A DNA stretch of 64,000 nt from the NCBI RefSeq assembly GCF_019393635.1, contig NC_057861.1, positions 62,808,532 through 62,872,531 of the forward strand, given 5' to 3'. The notes beneath the pieces were generated by a model. That model was not told where the DNA came from. It saw nothing but the letters and a program-made list of their open reading frames with translations, and ran no database searches. The stretch comes from Dromiciops gliroides. Its lineage: Eukaryota; Chordata; Mammalia; Microbiotheria; Microbiotheriidae. Numbering within the stretch: the first letter of the stretch is position 1; every line of letters begins with the position of its first letter. Both the position numbers and the translations under genes were made by a program. Shown piece after piece: positions 1 through 10,818 of this stretch.

Positions 1-35
1 CCGGTGCTTTATCCACTGCACCACCTAGCCGCCCC
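1..35 (-). mobile_element. WSINE1-type SINE, cut by the window edge
   Basis: Reverse of the SINE head (ccacctagccgcccc). Confidence 0.8.
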
Positions 36-59
36 CTGTGTTTTTTTTTTTTCAAATTA

Positions 60-420
60 AAAAAAATATATATTTTATTTAACATTTCTCAATTTTTTTG
101 TTATTTCAACTACTTTTTTATTTTGAACATTCTTTTTTATCAGATTGTCATATGCTTTATTTTTTTACTGCCCATCTAATGTTCTTTTTTATGTAAAACA
201 TGACCATATTTGTCATTTTGTACAAGAAAACTTGATTAAAAGAAAAAAAAAATGAAAGAAAGTGAAAAAAGCAGGCTTTGGTCTGTTCCATCAATATCAG
301 TTCTTTCTTTGGAGGTGGATAGTATGTTTCATCAATAGTCCTTTGGGATTGTCTTAGATCATTATATTGTTGAGAACAGTCAAGTCATTCAAAGTTCTTC
401 ATCAAACAATATTGCTGTCT
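60..420 (-). mobile_element. L1 3'-end fragment (old)
   Basis: Reverse complement of the marsupial L1 3' UTR: ggaggtggatagtatgtttc, catcaatagtcctttgggat and the phrase from tcttagatcattatattg match the younger copy at 10362-10818 with many changes. Confidence 0.65.
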
Positions 421-434
421 CGAGTGTTTTAAAT

Positions 435-830
435 GATATTTATTTTTCCCCCAGTTACATGTCAAGATAATTTTTAACATTCATTTTTTGAAAATTTTGA
501 GTTCCAATTTTTTCTCTCCCTTCCTCATCTCCCCCCTCCCTGAGAGGGTAAGCACTTTGATATAGGTTATACATATGCAATCATTCAAAACATTTTACCA
601 TATTAGTCATGTTGTGAAAGAAGAAACAGATCAAAGCGAGGGGAACATGGAAAAAAAAATACAGGCGGTAAGAAAATAGGATGTTTTCAGACTCCCTCAG
701 TTCTTTCTCTGGAGGCAGAGAACATTTTTCATCATGAGTCCTTTGGAATTGTCTTGGATCATTGTATTGCTGAGAATAACTGTCTTTCACAGTTGGCCAT
801 CTGCATGTGTTAAGTTTAAGAAGCCTGTGG
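435..830 (-). mobile_element. L1 3'-end fragment
   Basis: Contains accattttaccatattagtc-like and gttctttctctggaggcaga phrases shared with 10362-10818 and with the reverse of 6700-7100. Confidence 0.75.
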
Positions 831-834
831 ACAT

Positions 835-1240
835 AATAGTTCAAGAAGTCCAGTAGGCAACTGGAAATGCAAGACTGGGGTTCAGGAAAGAGGTTTGGAC
901 TATTGGATAAGTAGACCTAAGAGTCATCAGCATAGAAAGGATAATTTAAACAATGGGAGCAGATAAGATCCCAAAGATGGACAGAACCTTGGGGGAGAGA
1001 CACCTATGGTTAACAGGTGGCTTAGATGAAGATCCAGCAAAGAAAACTGAGGAGCAGGAGGAGCCGGAAAGGTAGGAGGAGAGCCAGATGAATCAGTGTC
1101 ACAGGAACCTAGAAAGAAGAAAATCTGAAGATTGTGACATATCATGTCAAAGGCTGCAGAAAGGTCAAGAAGAAGAGGGCTAAGGACATTGAATTTGACA
1201 ATGAAGAGATCATGGATAACTTGGAGAGAGCAGTTTCAAT
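835..1240. repeat. Ancient interspersed repeat, family not named
   Basis: Phrases such as gatgaagatccagcaaagaa and tcaaaggctgcagaaaggtc recall a long, old dispersed repeat that I know from other mammals but cannot name. Related pieces seem to lie at 1865-2230 and 43390-43760. No gene is seen. Confidence 0.4.
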
Positions 1241-1334
1241 TGAACAATGAGTTCAGATGCCATAAGAAAAGAAACAAGCATTTATTAAGCCCCTACTGTA
1301 TGCTAGGCATGGTGATAGGCATTTTATAGCTATT

Positions 1335-1473
1335 ACCTCATTTGATCCTTGCAAAGACTTTGTGAGGTAGGTACTATTATTTTTCCCATTTTATAGTTGA
1401 GGAAACTGAGGCAGACAGTGGTTAAATGATGTGCCTAGGGTCACACAACTAAGTCAAATTTGAACTCAGGCCT
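1335..1473 (-). repeat. MIR element, split by the SINE pair
   Basis: aggaaactgaggcagacagt ... gggtcacacaactaag is the reversed MIR core. Its 5' remnant continues at about 1770-1855. Confidence 0.65.
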
Positions 1474-1630
1474 TCTTTTTTTCTTTTTTTTTTTTGCAGG
1501 GCAATGAGGGTTAAGTGACTTGCCCAGGGTCACACAGTTAGTAAGTGTCAAGTGTCTGAGGCTGGATTTGAACTCAGGTCCTCCTGACTCCAGCGCCGGT
1601 GCTCTATCCACTGCGCCACCTAGCTGCCCC
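1474..1630 (-). mobile_element. WSINE1-type SINE (left arm of a head-to-head pair)
   Basis: T-rich tail, then reversed SINE ending ccacctagctgcccc. It joins the plus-strand copy at 1631 without spacer and sits inside a MIR. Confidence 0.88.
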
Positions 1631-1764
1631 AGTGGTGCAGTGTTTAAAGCACTGGCCCTGGATTCAGGAGGACCTGAGTTCAAATCCAGCCTCAGACACA
1701 ACACTTACTGGCTGTGTGACCCTGGGCAAGTCATTTAACCCCAATTGCCTCTTAAAAAAAAAAA
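1631..1764 (+). mobile_element. WSINE1-type SINE (right arm of a head-to-head pair)
   Basis: Begins agtggtgcagtg (head missing) and ends in an A11 tail. The flanking MIR resumes after it. Confidence 0.85.
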
Positions 1765-1864
1765 TTTGTTCTTAAACACTGCACCACTTAGCTACCCCAT
1801 ACTCAGGTCTTCTTAACTCCAGGCCTAATATACTCCTCCACCTAACTGTCTCTAGAGTTGAGAG

Positions 1865-2230
1865 TGAGAAGAAAGGAAGAGGAGGCACCAATTACAAACA
1901 TTCTCTTCAAACAGTTTAGCCACCAAAGCGGGGAGAGACAGGAGATGATAGCTAGTGGAAATAAATGGATCAAGTGAGCTTTTTTTTTTTTTTTTTGAGG
2001 ATGGGGGAGACATTGGAATGTTTCTAGGTGGTAAGGAAGCAGCCAGGAGGCTGGGAGCAATTGAAAATCAGTCCAAGTAGGTATAATAGAGGGGGCAACC
2101 TGGTGGAAAAGATGGGACAGAAGGGGATCACTTGTGCATGCTGTGTTTGCTTTGGCAAAGAGAAAGGCCACCTCTTCATGTGAGATAGGGGTGAAGGAGG
2201 AAATGGTGGCAGAAGGTATCTGACTCATGT
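1865..2230. repeat. Ancient interspersed repeat, family not named
   Basis: aggatgggggagacattgga and ggccacctcttcatgtgaga belong to the same kind of dispersed sequence as 835-1240. A T17 run lies in the middle. Confidence 0.35.
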
Positions 2231-2734
2231 GAAATGTGGAATGGGGGAATGAGAGAGCCCTCTGATAAGGGCTTCAATGAGGCAAGGTTCTCAGCTGAGA
2301 GAGCAGCTTGGGGCGGGGTTGGAGGAGAGCCATGGGAAATTTGAAGAGAAATGAAAAGAGTGTCAATGTCTTCCCTATAACATGGCACCCAGAACAGAAT
2401 CCAATAATAACCACAATCCCTGACAAGTGCAGAGGACAGCAGGTCAGCCACCTCCTCCATTCTAGACACTGTTCCTACTAAATCAAGGAGGGAAATCGAG
2501 GTCTGAGGCATCGATTCATCTTGGGAAATTTTCTCTTGGCTCTTCTCCTGTCTATTGGACTGTTCCTTTTTAGTCTTCTTTGATGTTATTTTTATCAATT
2601 CCTGTGCCCAACTGTGGGTCTCTCCCCAAGGCACTGTACTGGATCTTTTTGTCTTTACATTAGTGATTTCATAATTTCCCATGGGATCGCCTATCATTTC
2701 TATATGAATGGGTCTCAAGCACGCACGCACACAT

Positions 2735-2890
2735 GCATACACACACACACACACACACACGGAGAGAGATACACATTGTGCCATATATACAATACATATG
2801 CAACATAACATGTATTCACATATACATAAAACACTCATTCATATATATATGCACAAATTTATATGTAAATATACACAAACAGGCACACAC
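2735..2890. repeat. (CA)n and degenerate CA/TA microsatellite
   Basis: CA repeats at 2741-2760 followed by interrupted tatacaca/catata repeats. Confidence 0.85.
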
Positions 2891-2899
2891 ATTGCTTCA

Positions 2900-3310
2900 G
2901 ATACCATCTCTCTTTTGAATGCCAGTCCCATATCACCATCTGTCTGTAGGTTACCTCCACCAGGCATCCTACCTTCATTCAGCATATCCAAAATAGAACT
3001 CAGACTCTTCCTGTTTAAACCTACTTCTGCTCCCAAGTTCCCTATTTCTATTGAAGGAACCATCCTCTTTACAGATAGCCAAATTTAAACCCATGATTTC
3101 ATCTCCCTCTTTGATCTGTTGCCAAGCCTTGTCAGTTCTACTCCCACAATTCTCTTACATTTGTCCCCTTCTCTCTGTTCACATATCCGCCACCTCAGTT
3201 TAGGCTTTTATCACCTCTTTTTGGGACTATTTCAATAGCATCTAATTGGTTTCCTGCTTCCAGCCTGTCCCCTTTCCAATTCATCTTCCAGTGAGTCAGT
3301 CAATAAACAT
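2900..3310 (+). repeat. L2 LINE 3' region
   Basis: Plus-strand L2-type text: aaaatagaactcagactctt, gatctgttgccaagccttgtc-like and caatagcatctaattggttt. Old and diverged. Confidence 0.55.
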
Positions 3311-3311
3311 T

Positions 3312-3556
3312 TGTTGTTGTTCAGTCGTTTTCAGTCATGCCCAACTCTTTGTGGGTTTTCTTAGCAAAGATACTGGAGGGAGTTTGCCATTTCCTTCTTC
3401 AGCTCATTTTTACAGATGACGAAATCGAGTCAACAGGGTCAAGTGACTTGCCCAGGATCACACAGCTAGTAAGTGTCTGAGGCCAGATTCAAACTCAGGG
3501 AGATGAGTCTTCTTGACTCCAAGCCAGGAACTCTATCCACTGCACCATCTAGCTGT
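3312..3556 (-). mobile_element. MAR1-like CORE-SINE with BovB/RTE-type 3' end
   Basis: Starts gttgttcagtcgttttcagt (reverse of the RTE-like 3' end gactgaa...aacaac), then the reversed CORE and head. Confidence 0.8.
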
Positions 3557-4000
3557 TTAATAAGTAAATAAACATTTATTAAGTGTCAGGCACTGTGCTA
3601 AGTGCTGGGAATTAAAATAAGGCAAAGAGAGACAGTCTTTGCTTTCAAGGAGCTTACAATCTAACAGAGGAAGAAGACATATAAAAGTAAGCTGCAAAAT
3701 GGAAGGGGTGTTAAGGGGAAGAGGAAGAGTCAAGGTACTTAGTTCTAGGGCCCAATGGAGAAATCCAAAGGAATGCAGCCAGATGGAAGATGAAGAGATG
3801 GATGGCATGGGCACCCTCCCTAAATGGGGGTTTGGGGTAGAGTTCTTTGCTCTGCTCTCCAAACAGAGGGGGCCCCAGGGCAGAGAGTACTGATGGAGTG
3901 TGAGTGCTAAGGCTGATGCTATCTTGTAGGATGATGAGGTTCCTGGAGCCCCAGTTCAAAGGATTGCAGCCAATGGGACCTAGCTGTCAAAGTTATCATC
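3557..4000. other. L2-like tail and unique sequence, no gene seen
   Basis: aaacatttattaagtgtcag and aggcactgtgctaagtgctg are typical old LINE/SINE 3' ends. The rest has no recognisable content. Confidence 0.4.
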
Positions 4001-4240
4001 TGAAAGCACGCTCCTCCGGTCAAAACCTTCAATGGAAGCTCTATTGTCACTAGGATAAAATGATAAACTCTCCCTCAGCTTGGCATTTAAAGCTCTCCAC
4101 AACCAGACTCTAGCCCACTTCCCAGACATTTCATATCGCTACCCTTCCTGCATTATATGTTCCCCAAATACTGGTCCTTGAACTCAACATTCCATCTCCC
4201 TTGAATTTGCAGGGAACTTTTAATGTTGATTATGTTTTTG
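4000..4240 (+). repeat. L2 LINE 3' fragment
   Basis: caaaaccttcaatggaagct and ttggcatttaaagctctcca follow the L2 3' consensus (ccttcaatggctcccatt ... ggccctccatgatctggcc). Confidence 0.65.
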
Positions 4241-5225
4241 TATCATGAGGGCACAGCACATCAGGGCTGGAGGTGATCTTGGAGGATGGTAGGCCATTGG
4301 ACAAAGGCTCTTCTGCTTGTTGAGGGCCATGTAGAGGTTTTTCTAAGGGTCATTTTGGACTAGATGCCTGAAGGCCTCCCTTCAGATCCAGTAATCTGTG
4401 ATTCTGTGATGATTTACTCATCCAGCCACCACCTGAAACTGAGCCCCAGGATAATCTCGTTATGGACACAGCCCCACCATTGTGAGCACCAGCACTTAGG
4501 GACAAAGGCACGCTAGACTTGGAAGTCAGGTCTCCTCCCAGTGGTCACTGTTTGGCTTCCTCCTACCTCGATTTCTGCTCCCTCCTTCCTAACTTACTAG
4601 AAGACATGGTCTCCATTTCTGCTATGCTATGTGTCCCCTCTGGAGAGTTGTATCACCTTGTGGGCAGGGATTTAGACTCGAAGTGAGGATGCTGTGCCTC
4701 AAGACCTAGTTCTTTAAAGGACATGGCGTATAACTTCAGGCCTGCCACTTCAGTTGGCCTCAGTCTCTCCACCTGCTAAATGGGAATATACTCCAATGGA
4801 GCTATGATCTCAATGTCAGCCTATCCTTGTCTCCAAATCTTGTATGACTTCTCTCTGGACTCCTATAACTCTGCCATCAGGGGTCAACCCCCATAGATGT
4901 CCTGGGGGCCTCTTACATAAGTCCTCATTTGTAATGCCTTTCAGCCTACCCACAATGCACTTCTCTGTTGCCCTTTAGGTGACTATCAATTCCAATTCTT
5001 CATAGAATGCGGGGTCCCATGACTCACAGACATCTGCCATCTCCAAAGACATTAGTGTTAAAAAGAGGGAAGGTTTTGCAGACTCATCTAAGGCATGTGT
5101 TTGTCTTGGAATGTCCTAAGTCTCGTTCTATCTGTCAGATAACTCCTTATCTTCTCCATCTCTTTGAGGGAGAAGCCTTGGGTCAAAAATACAATTCTTT
5201 AAAGATAATAGTGGTACAGGGGATT
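4241..5225. other. Unclassified intergenic sequence, no gene seen
   Basis: No splice-consistent coding frame and no clear repeat except MIR-like tails. The short ORF 5007-5264 ends in the L1 that follows and is not supported. Confidence 0.4.
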
Positions 5226-5857
5226 AAAAGGTGGATGTGGTTCTTGTACCTTATACTAAAATAAGGTCAAAATGGGTACATGATTTGGACATAAAAGGTG
5301 ATACAATAGGTAAATTAGGAGAGGAAGGAATGGTTTACCTCTCAGATTTATGGAAAAAAGAACAGTTTATGACCAAACAAGAGATAGAGAATATTATGAA
5401 ATGCAAAATAGATGATTTTGATTACATTAAATTAAAAGGTTTTTGTACAAACTGAAGCAATGCAGCCAAAATTAGAAGTGAGACAGAAAGCTGGGACAAT
5501 TTTTAAAGCCAGTATTTCTGACAAAGGCCTCATTTCTAAAATATATGGGGAACTAAATCAAATTTATAAGAATCCAAGTCATTCCCCAATTGAGAAATGG
5601 TCAAAGGATATGAATAGGCAGTTTTTTGATGAAGAAATCAAAGCTATTGCCATATGAAAAAATGCTCTAAATCACTATTGATTGGAGAAATGCAAATTAA
5701 AACAACTCTGAGGTACCACCTGACACCTATCAAATTGGCTAATATGACAAAAAAGGAAAATAATAAATGTTGGAGAAGCTATGGAAAAATTGCTGTGAAC
5801 TGATCCAACCATTCTGGAGAGCAATTTGGAACTATGCCCAAAGGGCTATAAAGCTGT

Positions 5858-6482
5858 TGTGGGGGCCAAATTTGATATAGGGAGAGTTAATCGAGTGGCT
5901 CACTGTAATATTGGGGTCCCAGAAATAATGAGGGACCTCTAGGTCCAAAGCTCCCTCCCCTCTGAACTGTCTTTTTAGATGTTTCACCCAGGCCAATAAG
6001 AAAGGAGCCTAACAGCCTCTTTTCCACAAACAAATCAGGTTTTATTAATGGGAATAAAATAAACAGCAAAGGTGAAATTAAAAAATCAAAGACAAGGGAA
6101 TAGGGAAAAAGAAATATGGATAATCCTCCTAACTCTAACCTAAGTCTATACAATCCCCAAACTTGCTTCCAGTTCAGTTAATTCAAAAGAGCAGGGCTCT
6201 TATGTTAACTCACCACCTGGGGTCTTCAATGGGAAATGGCTTTGCAGTCAGGGCCCTCAGAACAAAACTGCCAAGAAAGAAACTCTGCCTGCTTCTGCAG
6301 CTCACACCACCAGAAAGAGAGTGTGCTCCCCTCAGTGACTGTTTATTCTCCCTCCCCCAAAAAGGGAGGTCCTTCAAACTCTATTGGAGAGTGGTTTCTC
6401 CTGCTGACATCAGCAGCATATGTCACTCAGGACAGGACAGGTGTGGCCTATTCCAATCAGTCTGCCAAATTATTTTACCACA
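5858..6482 (-). mobile_element. Solo LTR, class I (gammaretrovirus-like) ERV, inside the L1
   Basis: A 625-bp block starts TG and ends CA, has a 4-bp duplication ctgt on both sides (5854-5857 and 6483-6486), and splits otherwise continuous L1 sequence. On the minus strand an AATAAA followed by a short R/U5-like end gives the orientation. The 4-bp duplication suggests an ERV1-type integrase. No internal region remains. It is younger than the L1 that holds it. Confidence 0.88.
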
Positions 6483-7134
6483 CTGTGCATACCCTTTGAC
6501 CCAGGAATACCACTATTAGGTCTTTTCCCTAAAGATCATAAAAAAGGGAAAAGGACCCACATGTACAAAAATATTTATAGCTGCTCTTTTTGTGGTGGCA
6601 AGGAATTGGAAATTGAGGGGATGCCCATCAATTGGGGAATGACTGAACAAGTTGTGGTATATGAATGTAATGGAATACTACTGTGCTGTAAGAAATGATG
6701 AGCAGGCAGATTTCAGAGAAACCTGGAAGGACTTGCATGAACTGATGCTGAGTGAGATGAGCAGAACCAGGAGAACATTGGACACAGTATCAACAACATT
6801 ATGTGTTGATCAACTGTGATAGACTTGATTCTTCTCAGCAATACAATGGTTCAAGATAGTTCCAAAGGACTCAGGATGGAAAATGCTCTCCAAATCCAGA
6901 AAAAAAAAAAGAACTATGGAATCTAGATGCAGATTGAACCGTACTGTTTCTATTGTTTTTGTTTTTTGAGGTTTTTCCTTTTTGCTCTGATTCTTCTTGC
7001 ACAGCACAACTAATGCCATATATGTGATTGTACATGTATAACCTATATCAGATTGCTTGCTGTCTTGGGGAGGGGAGAAGGAGGTGAGGGAAGGAGAAAA
7101 AATTGAAACTAGAAATCTTATAAAAACAAATGTT

Positions 7135-7220
7135 TAGCTGTGTGACCCCGGGCAAGTCACTTAACCCCAATTGCCTCACTAAAAAAAAAACAACAACAAC
7201 AAAACAAACAAACAAACAAA
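7135..7220 (+). mobile_element. WSINE1-type SINE, 5'-truncated, first of three at one site
   Basis: Starts at tagctgtgtgacc directly after the L1 sequence acaaatgtt and ends in an A-rich tail with CAA and CAAA repeats. Confidence 0.85.
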
Positions 7221-7232
7221 AAAACAAATGTT

Positions 7233-7383
7233 GGGGCAGCTAGGTGGCACAGTGGATAGAGCACCGGCCCTGGATTCAGGAGTACCTGAGTTCAAATCCG
7301 GCCTCAGACACTTAACACTTACTAGCTGTGTGACCCTGGGCAAGTCACTTAACCCTAATTGCCTCACTAAAAAAAAAAAAAAA
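7233..7383 (+). mobile_element. WSINE1-type SINE, second of three at one site
   Basis: Full-length copy, ggggcagctaggtggc to poly(A), preceded by acaaatgtt and followed by caacaaatgttg. Confidence 0.9.
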
Positions 7384-7403
7384 CCAACAACAACAAATGT
7401 TGA

Positions 7404-7547
7404 GGGGCAGCTAGGTGGCACAGTGGATAGAGCACTGGCCCTGGAGTCAGGAGTACCTGAGTTCAAATCCAGCCTCAGACACTTAACACTAGCTGTGTGA
7501 CCCTGGGCAAGTCACTTAACCCCAAATTGCCTCAATAAAAAAAAATG
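7404..7547 (+). mobile_element. WSINE1-type SINE, third of three at one site
   Basis: Near full-length copy preceded by acaaatgttga; after its A tail aatgttgaaaactatc resumes the L1 3' UTR. Confidence 0.9.
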
Positions 7548-7661
7548 TTGAAAACTATCTCTACATGTAACTGGAAAATAATAAAATGCATTTATGGAAA
7601 AAATGTATGGGAAAATATTTAACAAAATAAATTAAAATACAAAAAAAAAAAGGTGGATGTG

Positions 7662-8757
7662 ATGGGACCTTGGGGTCCACGTAGTCACACTGTTTATTAG
7701 ACTTTGCCAAAGGTCAAATTATCTGAAATTAGAATAGAACTCAGGATGTCCATCCAGCTGTGGTTTTTTATTCTTCCTGTATCTTGGGGATTGTGAAAGG
7801 AAATTGAGTTATTATTAGTAGTAGTGAAGCCACAGATGGGGAAGAGGTAGTTAAAGCAGAGGGCTCCCTGGGGTGTCCTCTTGGCCAAAAGCTTGGGTTA
7901 GAAGAGGCCGGAGGCCTTCGAGATGGCTTCCATAAAGCCAAGTTCTGTCCCTCCCCAAGGGGGACGGAGTGATACCTTTTACACCTCTGGGTTTGGGATG
8001 GGACCCACAGCTGTCAACCTCTCCACAGCGCTGGGGTGTGAGAGCAGGATGGTGCTGTAATCTGTTGTTCTTCTCCCAGGTCAACAAAATGTTCGTAACA
8101 AGGAAAAACAGGCAGCCTCCTGGGGAGTTGGGTCGGTCTGGCCTCCTGCTGGAAGGACTAAGAACAGGAAAAGGCTAATTAGAAAAGTTCCGGCCTTGCT
8201 GTTGCTGCTACTTGATTCCCACATCGGGATCCACCAAAGATTTCCTCTTTTCCTCATCCACACCTCAATAGCCCCCCCATCCCCCTACTCAAATGCACAT
8301 GTACACATGTGTGTACTCACGTATACCTCCCCATCTCTGTTGGTCTCAGTTTCACCACCTGTAAAATGGGAACATACATTAAGTGTATACACATATACAC
8401 ATTCTACACATATATGCATATATACATGAACCTTTTGTCTAACTCGCACTTCAGCTCCCAAAGGTAAGTGTCCTCCCACAAGGACCAGCTAGGGCTTTTT
8501 GGAGCAGCAGAAGAGGTGAACACTTGACCTTGGCCTTCTCCAGCTAAGCTCCTTTTCCTTCCTGGTACTCAGAGCCTCCCAACCGCTCTGCCACCTTTGG
8601 CTCCCAGAGGGCCCTTGTTAGTCCAACCTATAAAAAGGTGGTCATCCATTTGAAGGGAATCTATTCACGGAATTTAAAAGTAGAAGAGAACTCACAGACG
8701 GTATGGTTCAATCTAGACTCCAAAGGAACCCAACCGATGGTCATCCCTCTCTTGAGG
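7662..8757. other. Intergenic sequence, no gene seen
   Basis: Diverged sequence with short CA/TG-rich stretches at 8294-8430. The overlapping ORFs on both strands show no family features. Confidence 0.4.
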
Positions 8758-8769
8758 CAGCCCATTCTA

Positions 8770-8926
8770 TTTTAATTTTTTTTTTTTTTTAGTGAGGCAA
8801 TTGAGGTTAAGTGACTTGCCCAGGGTCATACAGCTAGTAAGTGTTAAGTGTCTGAGGCCGGATTTGAACTCAGGTACTCCTGACTCCAAGGCCAGTGCTC
8901 TATCCACTGTGCCACCTAGCTGCCCT
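8770..8926 (-). mobile_element. WSINE1-type SINE
   Basis: Full length, with 12-bp target-site duplication cagcccattcta at 8758-8769 and 8931-8942. Confidence 0.93.
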
Positions 8927-9133
8927 GAGACAGCCCATTCTAGACTGGGACAGTTCTGACAGATTTTAGCCAAATCAAGCCGACATTTGCCTCTTTTAAA
9001 ACTTCCTAATTCTCTCCTCTGGGGCCAATAGATAACCTGGATCCCTATTCTATATGATAGCCCTTGGAATGCTTGAACACATCTGTAATGTTCCCCCCAG
9101 GTCTTCTCTTCTCTAGGCTAAAAACCCGATGTG

Positions 9134-9288
9134 GGGGGCAGCTAGGTGGCACAGTGGATAGAGCACCGGCCCTGGAGTCAGGAGGACCTGAGTTCAAATC
9201 CGGCCTCAGACACTTGACACTTACTAGCTGTGTGACCCTGGGCAAGTCACTTAACCCCAATTGCCTCACTAAAAAAAAAAAACAAAAA
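9134..9288 (+). mobile_element. WSINE1-type SINE
   Basis: Full length, flanked by aaaacccgatgtg / aaaacccaatgtg. Confidence 0.93.
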
Positions 9289-9301
9289 AAAACCCAATGT
9301 G

Positions 9302-9545
9302 GGAGGTGCAGTAGATAGAGCACCAGTCCTGGAGTCAGGAGGATCTGAATTCAAATTCAGCCTCAGACACTTACAAGTTGTGTGACAATGGACAAGTCAT
9401 TTAACCCTGTTTGCCTCAGTTTCCTCTTCTGTAAAATGAGCTGGAGAAGAAAATGGCAAACCACTCTGGTATCTTTGTCAAGAATACCCCAAATGGGGTC
9501 ACAAAGAGTTGGGTGTGACTGAAACAACTAAACGACAACAATAAT
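9302..9545 (+). mobile_element. MAR1-like CORE-SINE
   Basis: CORE, then tcctcttctgtaaaatgagc and the RTE-like end ggtgtgactgaaacaactaa. Confidence 0.82.
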
Positions 9546-9654
9546 TCCTTTGCAATACCAACTCAATATGTCCAAATTTGAACTAATTGGCTTCTTCTCT
9601 AAATCTGATCCTCCTAATGTCACTTTTCCCCTGTTTCTCCTGACGGCATCCCCA

Positions 9655-9865
9655 TTGGGCAGAAATGTGGCATAGTGGAAAGGATTCTAAATTTGGAGTC
9701 ATGAGGCCTGAGTTAAAACCTGGCCTCTGACACTACCTGTGTGACCTTGGACAAGTCACTTAACCTCTTTGGGCCTCAGTTTCCTCATCTGTAAAATTAG
9801 GGAGGTGGATGAGGTGCCCTCCATGGTTATTTCTAGCTCCAAATGTATGAACTTATGATTCTCCC
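9655..9865 (+). repeat. MIR element
   Basis: gtgtgaccttggacaagtca and cctcagtttcctcatctgta, without the RTE-like end. Confidence 0.75.
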
Positions 9866-10184
9866 AGGTACCCAGGCTTGATAACTTGTAGAAATCTTTG
9901 ATTCTTCACTCTCCCTTCACTATTCATATCCAGTGGGTTGGTAGGTTCTGTTAATTTTAGCTACTCAATTTTCTTGTATAGGTCCCCTTTCCTCCACTTA
10001 TAGAATTCCCATCTTAGGTCTTAGGCCTCATCACTTTTCTTCTTCACTGTTGCAATAATCTTCTAAGTGGTGTCTTTCCATACAGACTCTTCCTTTTCCA
10101 ACCCAAAGAATAGTCATCAATGGTTTTATGTCAACTTGGAAGAAAGTCTTTAGTGGAGTACCCCATGAATCTTTTCTTTCTTTT

Positions 10185-10345
10185 CTTTTCTTTTTTCCTT
10201 TTTTTTCAGGGCAACAAGGGTTAAGTGACTTGCCCAGGGTCACATAGTTAGTAAGTAAGTATCAAGTGTCTGCAGCTGGATTTGAACTCAGGTCCTCCTG
10301 AATCTGGGGCCAGTGCTTTATCCTCTGTGCCACCTAGCTGTCCCC
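10185..10345 (-). mobile_element. WSINE1-type SINE
   Basis: Poly(T)-rich tail, gggcaacaagggttaagtga to ccacctagctgtcccc. Confidence 0.88.
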
Positions 10346-10361
10346 AGGATCTATTCTTTCT

Positions 10362-10818
10362 TTTTCTTTAAATAGTATTTTATTTTTTCCAATTATATGT
10401 AATAATAACAATTTTTAACATTCTTTTAAAAAAATTTTGAGTTCCAAATTTTTCTCCCTTCCTCCTTCTCCTCCCTCTCCTCAAAATGGCAAACAATTTG
10501 ATATAGATTATGTATGTGCAATAAAACATTTCCATATTAGTCATGTTGTGAAAGAAGAAACATAGCAAAAGGAAAAAAACATGAAAAAAATTAAGTCAGA
10601 ATAGTATGCTTCAATCTGCTTTCAGACTCCATAGTTCTTTCTCTGGAGGTGGAGAGCATTTTTCATCATGAATCTTGGAATTGTCTTGGATCATTGTATT
10701 GCTGAGAAGAGCTAAGTCTATCACAGTTGATCATCACACAATGTTGCTGTTAATGTGTACAATGTTCTCTTGGTTCTGCTCACTTCACTCAGCATCTGTT
10801 CATGTAAGTCTTTCCAGG
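10362..10818 (-). mobile_element. L1 3'-end fragment
   Basis: Reverse complement of the L1 3' UTR seen at 6700-7130 (gttctttctctggaggtgga, tcacttcactcagcatctgt). It ends at tctttccaggg. Confidence 0.8.

Larger units (their letters stand above)
5240..7647 (+). mobile_element. 5'-truncated marsupial L1, 3' end of ORF2 and 3' UTR
   Basis: The 5' part encodes the C-terminal end of L1 ORF2 ([29 protein letters not shown]-type sequence, then the CW zinc-knuckle neighbourhood) with several disruptions. It is followed by the typical marsupial L1 3' UTR and an A-rich tail. A 14-bp target-site duplication aaaaggtggatgtg flanks it at 5226-5239 and 7648-7661. It carries a solo LTR at 5858-6482 and three SINE insertions at 7135-7547. 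About 1.4 kb is L1 sequence proper. Confidence 0.92.

Noticed and set aside
7228-7500. Recurrent ORFs with peptides like GQLGGTVDRAPALESGVPEF and LTLTSCVTLGKSLNPNCL
   Set aside because: They are translations of the WSINE1-type SINE in one frame and recur wherever the SINE does; they are not a protein family. The reverse frame (RQLGLSDLPRVTQLVSVKCL) has the same source.
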